A DNA stretch of 64,000 nucleotides from Afifellaceae bacterium (lineage in GTDB: Bacteria > Pseudomonadota > Alphaproteobacteria > Rhizobiales > Afifellaceae): contig JANQRH010000009.1 of the NCBI GenBank assembly GCA_028284625.1, positions 310,001-374,000 on the forward strand. The letters are read 5' to 3'. The notes below the pieces were generated by a model that was not told the origin of the DNA, searched no databases, and worked only from the letters and a program-made list of their open reading frames with translations. Position 1 is the stretch's first letter. Every line of letters begins with the position of its first letter. Below are positions 61,920 through 64,000 of the stretch, in pieces. Position numbers and translations under genes: made by a program.

Positions 61920-62636
61920 TTAAGCGGGCGACGCGGTCTCCAGGCCGGCGTCACGCATGATGGCGGCGACCTTGCCGGAGAGGTTCTCGATCACCGCGTC
62001 GCGCGCGGCGGCGCCGGCCTCGAGATCGGCCTCTGTCGGGGCCCCGTTAATGCCGCCGGAATTGGGGTTGATCGCGTGGCGTGAGCGCAGCTTGTGCCAG
62101 GGCTTGTCGATCTTGAAGTCGCGCGCTCGGTCGGGGTGGTAGACGGCACCGGTGATGGCGGCGATTTCCGTCTCGCCTTTGTCGGCGTGATGGATGCCGC
62201 TGAGTCCGGCCTCCGTCCACCAGTTCCAGCAGGCGAGTTCCGCGTCGGGATAGATCTCCCACACGCTCCAGAACGCCGCCTCGCAAGGCGGTTTGTTAGC
62301 GCCGTGGCCGCTGACGAAGATCAGCCGTTTGAAGCCGTGGAAGCAAAAGCTCTTTGCAAGCTCAGTGATGACGATCGTGAACGTGCCGGTCGTCAATCCG
62401 ATGGTGCCGGGATATTCGCGCATCTCGTCGGCGAAGCCGTAGGGCAGGCCGGGGGCAAGCACTGCGCCGGTGCGCTCGGCGATGGCGCGCGAGAAATATT
62501 CCGCGGTATCGATATCGACGCTGAGAGAAAGATGCGGCCCGTGCGCCTCAATCAGCCCGATCGGGATCAGCACCGGCAATCGCCGGTCGAGCGCGTCGAC
62601 CTCCGGATTTGTCAGCCGCTTCCATTCGATGACCAT
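61920..62636 (-). CDS. Creatininase family protein
   Basis: 238 residues from ATG 62636 (the family begins with the VIEWKRLTNPE strand; an ATG at 62675 would add 13 residues). Metal-site motifs: IEAHGPHLSLSVDID with Glu, His and Asp in family spacing, VSGHGANKP, and the GETEIAAITG stretch. In creatininase proper the second residue after the SGH histidine is a Glu ligand; here it is Ala, as in many relatives such as deformylases and peptidases, so creatinine is not assured as substrate. It follows the SorC gene by 84 bp on the same strand. Confidence 0.87.
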   Translation of the reverse strand: MVIEWKRLTNPEVDALDRRLPVLIPIGLIEAHGPHLSLSVDIDTAEYFSRAIAERTGAVLAPGLPYGFADEMREYPGTIGLTTGTFTIVITELAKSFCFHGFKRLIFVSGHGANKPPCEAAFWSVWEIYPDAELACWNWWTEAGLSGIHHADKGETEIAAITGAVYHPDRARDFKIDKPWHKLRSRHAINPNSGGINGAPTEADLEAGAAARDAVIENLSGKVAAIMRDAGLETASPA

Positions 62637-62720
62637 GGTGTCAGTTCCGGAGTCCGGCTCGATCCTGCGTGTCATCGCACAATTGGATTTTGTTTCGCAA
62701 GAATGTTGTCTCTCGTGTCG

Positions 62721-63737
62721 TCAGGGCCGGGCGGCACGCGCCGTCTCGTGGCGGCGGAGCACGGCTTGCATGGTTCGCTCGTCGGAGATGATCACGTCGA
62801 TCAGCCCGGTGCGGAGCGCGCCGGTCAGGATGTCGGTCTTCTCCAGGCCGCCGCTTGCCAGAACCAGCGAGCGCATGGCGCGGAGGTCATCCAGGTCCGG
62901 GCCGACAAGCTGACGGTTGATCGGATGATCGATCGGCCTGCCGTCGATGTCGATGAAGTTGCCCAGGAGGTCGCCCACGGCGCCGCGGGCGGCGAGGTCG
63001 TCGACGCTGACATTTTTCGGCAGGCCGTGATGGATCAGCAGCGATTCCTCGCTGACGTTGCCGACGGCAAAGCAGGCGGCGTCGGCGTTGAGGATCGTTT
63101 CCAGCATGGAGGAGAAAAAGTGCTGGCCGGTCAGCACGTAGCGGGCCTCCGGCGTGTCGGCATAGATCGGCGCGGTCATATAGCGTCGTTCGGCGCCGAG
63201 GAGGCGGCCCAATTCGGCAATGATCTCAATGGAGTTGCGCTCCGCGACGTGGGGGAGCGTCCCCAAGAGCGTGACGATCGTGGCGTCTGGCCGCCGCGCC
63301 GGATTGATGAAGCGCAGCGCCTCTTTGATCGTCTTGCCCCAGCCGAAGCCGAATACTTTTTTCTCGGCTTCGGCGACGAGGCCGTCGACGTGACGGGCAA
63401 GGCCGGCTGCAACCAGGATGTGGCTGCGGACGGGGTCGGCGGGACTTGGCACGATGATAGCTTCGCGCACACCGAAGGTGGCGACGATCTTGCGCTCCAG
63501 GGCGACGCATGAGGCGAGCGGCGAGGTGATCTGGATCTGCACCATGCCCTGGCGACGGCACTCCGCCAGCGCGCGGTTGATGCGAAACCGCGACACGCCC
63601 AACACGTCGGCGATGTCAGCCTGGGTGCGTTCCTCGATGTAGTAGTGCCAGGCGGCACGCAGCATCAGCGCGCGGTCCTCGTCGCCGATCATTTCGGCGG
63701 GAGCGTCGCGCGCCGTGATCGTATCCAGGTCCGCCAC
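62721..63737 (-). CDS. SorC/DeoR-type sugar-binding transcriptional regulator
   Basis: 338 residues: N-terminal helix-turn-helix (RTQADIADVLGVSRFRINRALAECRRQGMV), then the SorC effector domain related to sugar-phosphate isomerases (FGFGWGKTIKEALRFI; LTGALRTGLIDVIISDE). Such proteins sense phosphorylated sugars. It is divergent from an exported-protein gene that probably starts a transporter operon (143 bp between), and is followed by the creatininase-family gene. AT-rich repeats in the divergent region are probable binding sites. Confidence 0.92.
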   Translation of the reverse strand: MADLDTITARDAPAEMIGDEDRALMLRAAWHYYIEERTQADIADVLGVSRFRINRALAECRRQGMVQIQITSPLASCVALERKIVATFGVREAIIVPSPADPVRSHILVAAGLARHVDGLVAEAEKKVFGFGWGKTIKEALRFINPARRPDATIVTLLGTLPHVAERNSIEIIAELGRLLGAERRYMTAPIYADTPEARYVLTGQHFFSSMLETILNADAACFAVGNVSEESLLIHHGLPKNVSVDDLAARGAVGDLLGNFIDIDGRPIDHPINRQLVGPDLDDLRAMRSLVLASGGLEKTDILTGALRTGLIDVIISDERTMQAVLRRHETARAARP

Positions 63738-63754
63738 GCGGGCCTCCTTCGGCT

Positions 63755-63796
63755 ATTTTGTTGGCGGGGGCAATTTTGTTGATGGGCTTTTACAAA
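63755..63796. promoter_or_regulatory. Candidate SorC-regulator sites in divergent promoter region
   Basis: ATTTTGTTG occurs twice as a direct repeat (63755-63763 and 63773-63781, 18 bp apart), and TTTGT of the second copy is mirrored by ACAAA at 63792-63796. These AT-rich motifs stand out in GC-rich DNA just upstream of the SorC gene start and 85 bp before the divergent gene. A binding role is inferred. Confidence 0.4.
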
Positions 63797-63880
63797 TGTG
63801 CTAACTGCGCGTCAATCCTGTGACGCCGCGCGAAGACGGCGCATTCGACAATGTCATCCACCAACACGGGAGGCTTATCC

Positions 63881-64000
63881 ATGACCGCGGCACCCCGCAT
63901 TTCATTGGCTTTGGCGGCGATCATCGCCACAGCATCCGGCCCCGCTTTGGCGCAGACCGAGGTCAACATCCTGGCCTTTGCACCGGGCTTTGCCTGGGCC
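63881..64000 (+). CDS. Exported protein, probable ABC substrate-binding protein (3' cut by window)
   Basis: Only the first 40 codons are visible. They show a Sec signal peptide (ISLALAAIIATASGPALA-QTE) and the first mature strand VNILAFAPGFAWA. A good Shine-Dalgarno (GGGAGG) precedes the ATG at 63881. The pattern and the divergent SorC-type regulator suggest a periplasmic sugar-binding protein starting a transporter operon, but too little is visible to be sure. Confidence 0.65.
   Translation, partial: MTAAPRISLALAAIIATASGPALAQTEVNILAFAPGFAWA

Noticed and set aside
1-64000. tRNA, rRNA, CRISPR array, transposase, integrase, phage or toxin-antitoxin genes
   Set aside because: I looked on both strands and saw no sequence I could support as any of these; the repeats found are dispersed palindromes, not spacer arrays.

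Overview
The window is GC-rich, gene-dense DNA from an alphaproteobacterium, most likely of the order Hyphomicrobiales (Rhizobiales). I infer this from gene content (two soxBDAG sarcosine oxidase operons, PuuD-type urate oxidase, PuuE allantoinase, UgpC/Pot-type ABC operons, HyuAB, SorC and ROK regulators) and from intergenic palindromes of types common in that order. No species can be named. I see no tRNA, rRNA, CRISPR, transposase or phage gene, so it reads as ordinary chromosome specialised in catabolism of small nitrogen compounds and sugars.

Layout. 1-5.4 kb: the 3' end of a dimethylglycine/sarcosine dehydrogenase-like gene, a PanE-like reductase, a VOC protein, a GlxA/GbdR-like AraC regulator and, divergent from it, formate-tetrahydrofolate ligase (fhs). 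5.6-18.8 kb: an MGMT gene, then two heterotetrameric sarcosine oxidase operons facing each other (soxBDAG on +, soxBDAG on -), with a gamma-butyrobetaine-hydroxylase-like dioxygenase and a 55-codon ORF between them. This block fits stepwise demethylation of betaine/carnitine-type compounds to glycine, with C1 units passed to tetrahydrofolate. 18.8-27.1 kb: purine catabolism (uraD, uraH, xdhABC, guaD, puuD) ending in two tiny overlapping membrane-protein genes. 27.1-29.9 kb: xylAB. 30-36.5 kb: a secreted protein of unknown function, an ankyrin protein, puuE with an M20 deacylase, ccdA and a small exported protein.

36.5-45.6 kb: a compact minus-strand operon of a binding-protein sugar transporter (binding protein, two permeases, ATPase), a Gfo/Idh/MocA oxidoreductase and a two-gene GMC-type dehydrogenase, divergent from a ROK regulator. 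45.9-48.5 kb: threonine breakdown (kbl-tdh) and a convergent RidA. 48.7-61.7 kb: a Pot-type ABC transporter with a dimethylformamidase-like protein, a LacI regulator, and hyuB-hyuA-SDR-rraA. Two near-identical 12-bp palindromes, one before each of these operons, suggest that the LacI protein ties them together. 61.9-64 kb: a creatininase-family gene, a SorC regulator and the start of a divergent gene for an exported protein.

Most notable observations: a threonine dehydrogenase with all four structural-zinc cysteines replaced; the paired LacI-type operators; a GMC dehydrogenase with a ferredoxin-like cysteine cluster and no signal peptide; a hairpin covering the soxB ribosome-binding site; and palindromic elements of different families sitting at the same soxB-soxD junction in both sox operons. 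No single locus here is convincingly an undescribed defence or mobile system; the novelty lies in gene combinations, regulation and enzyme variants.
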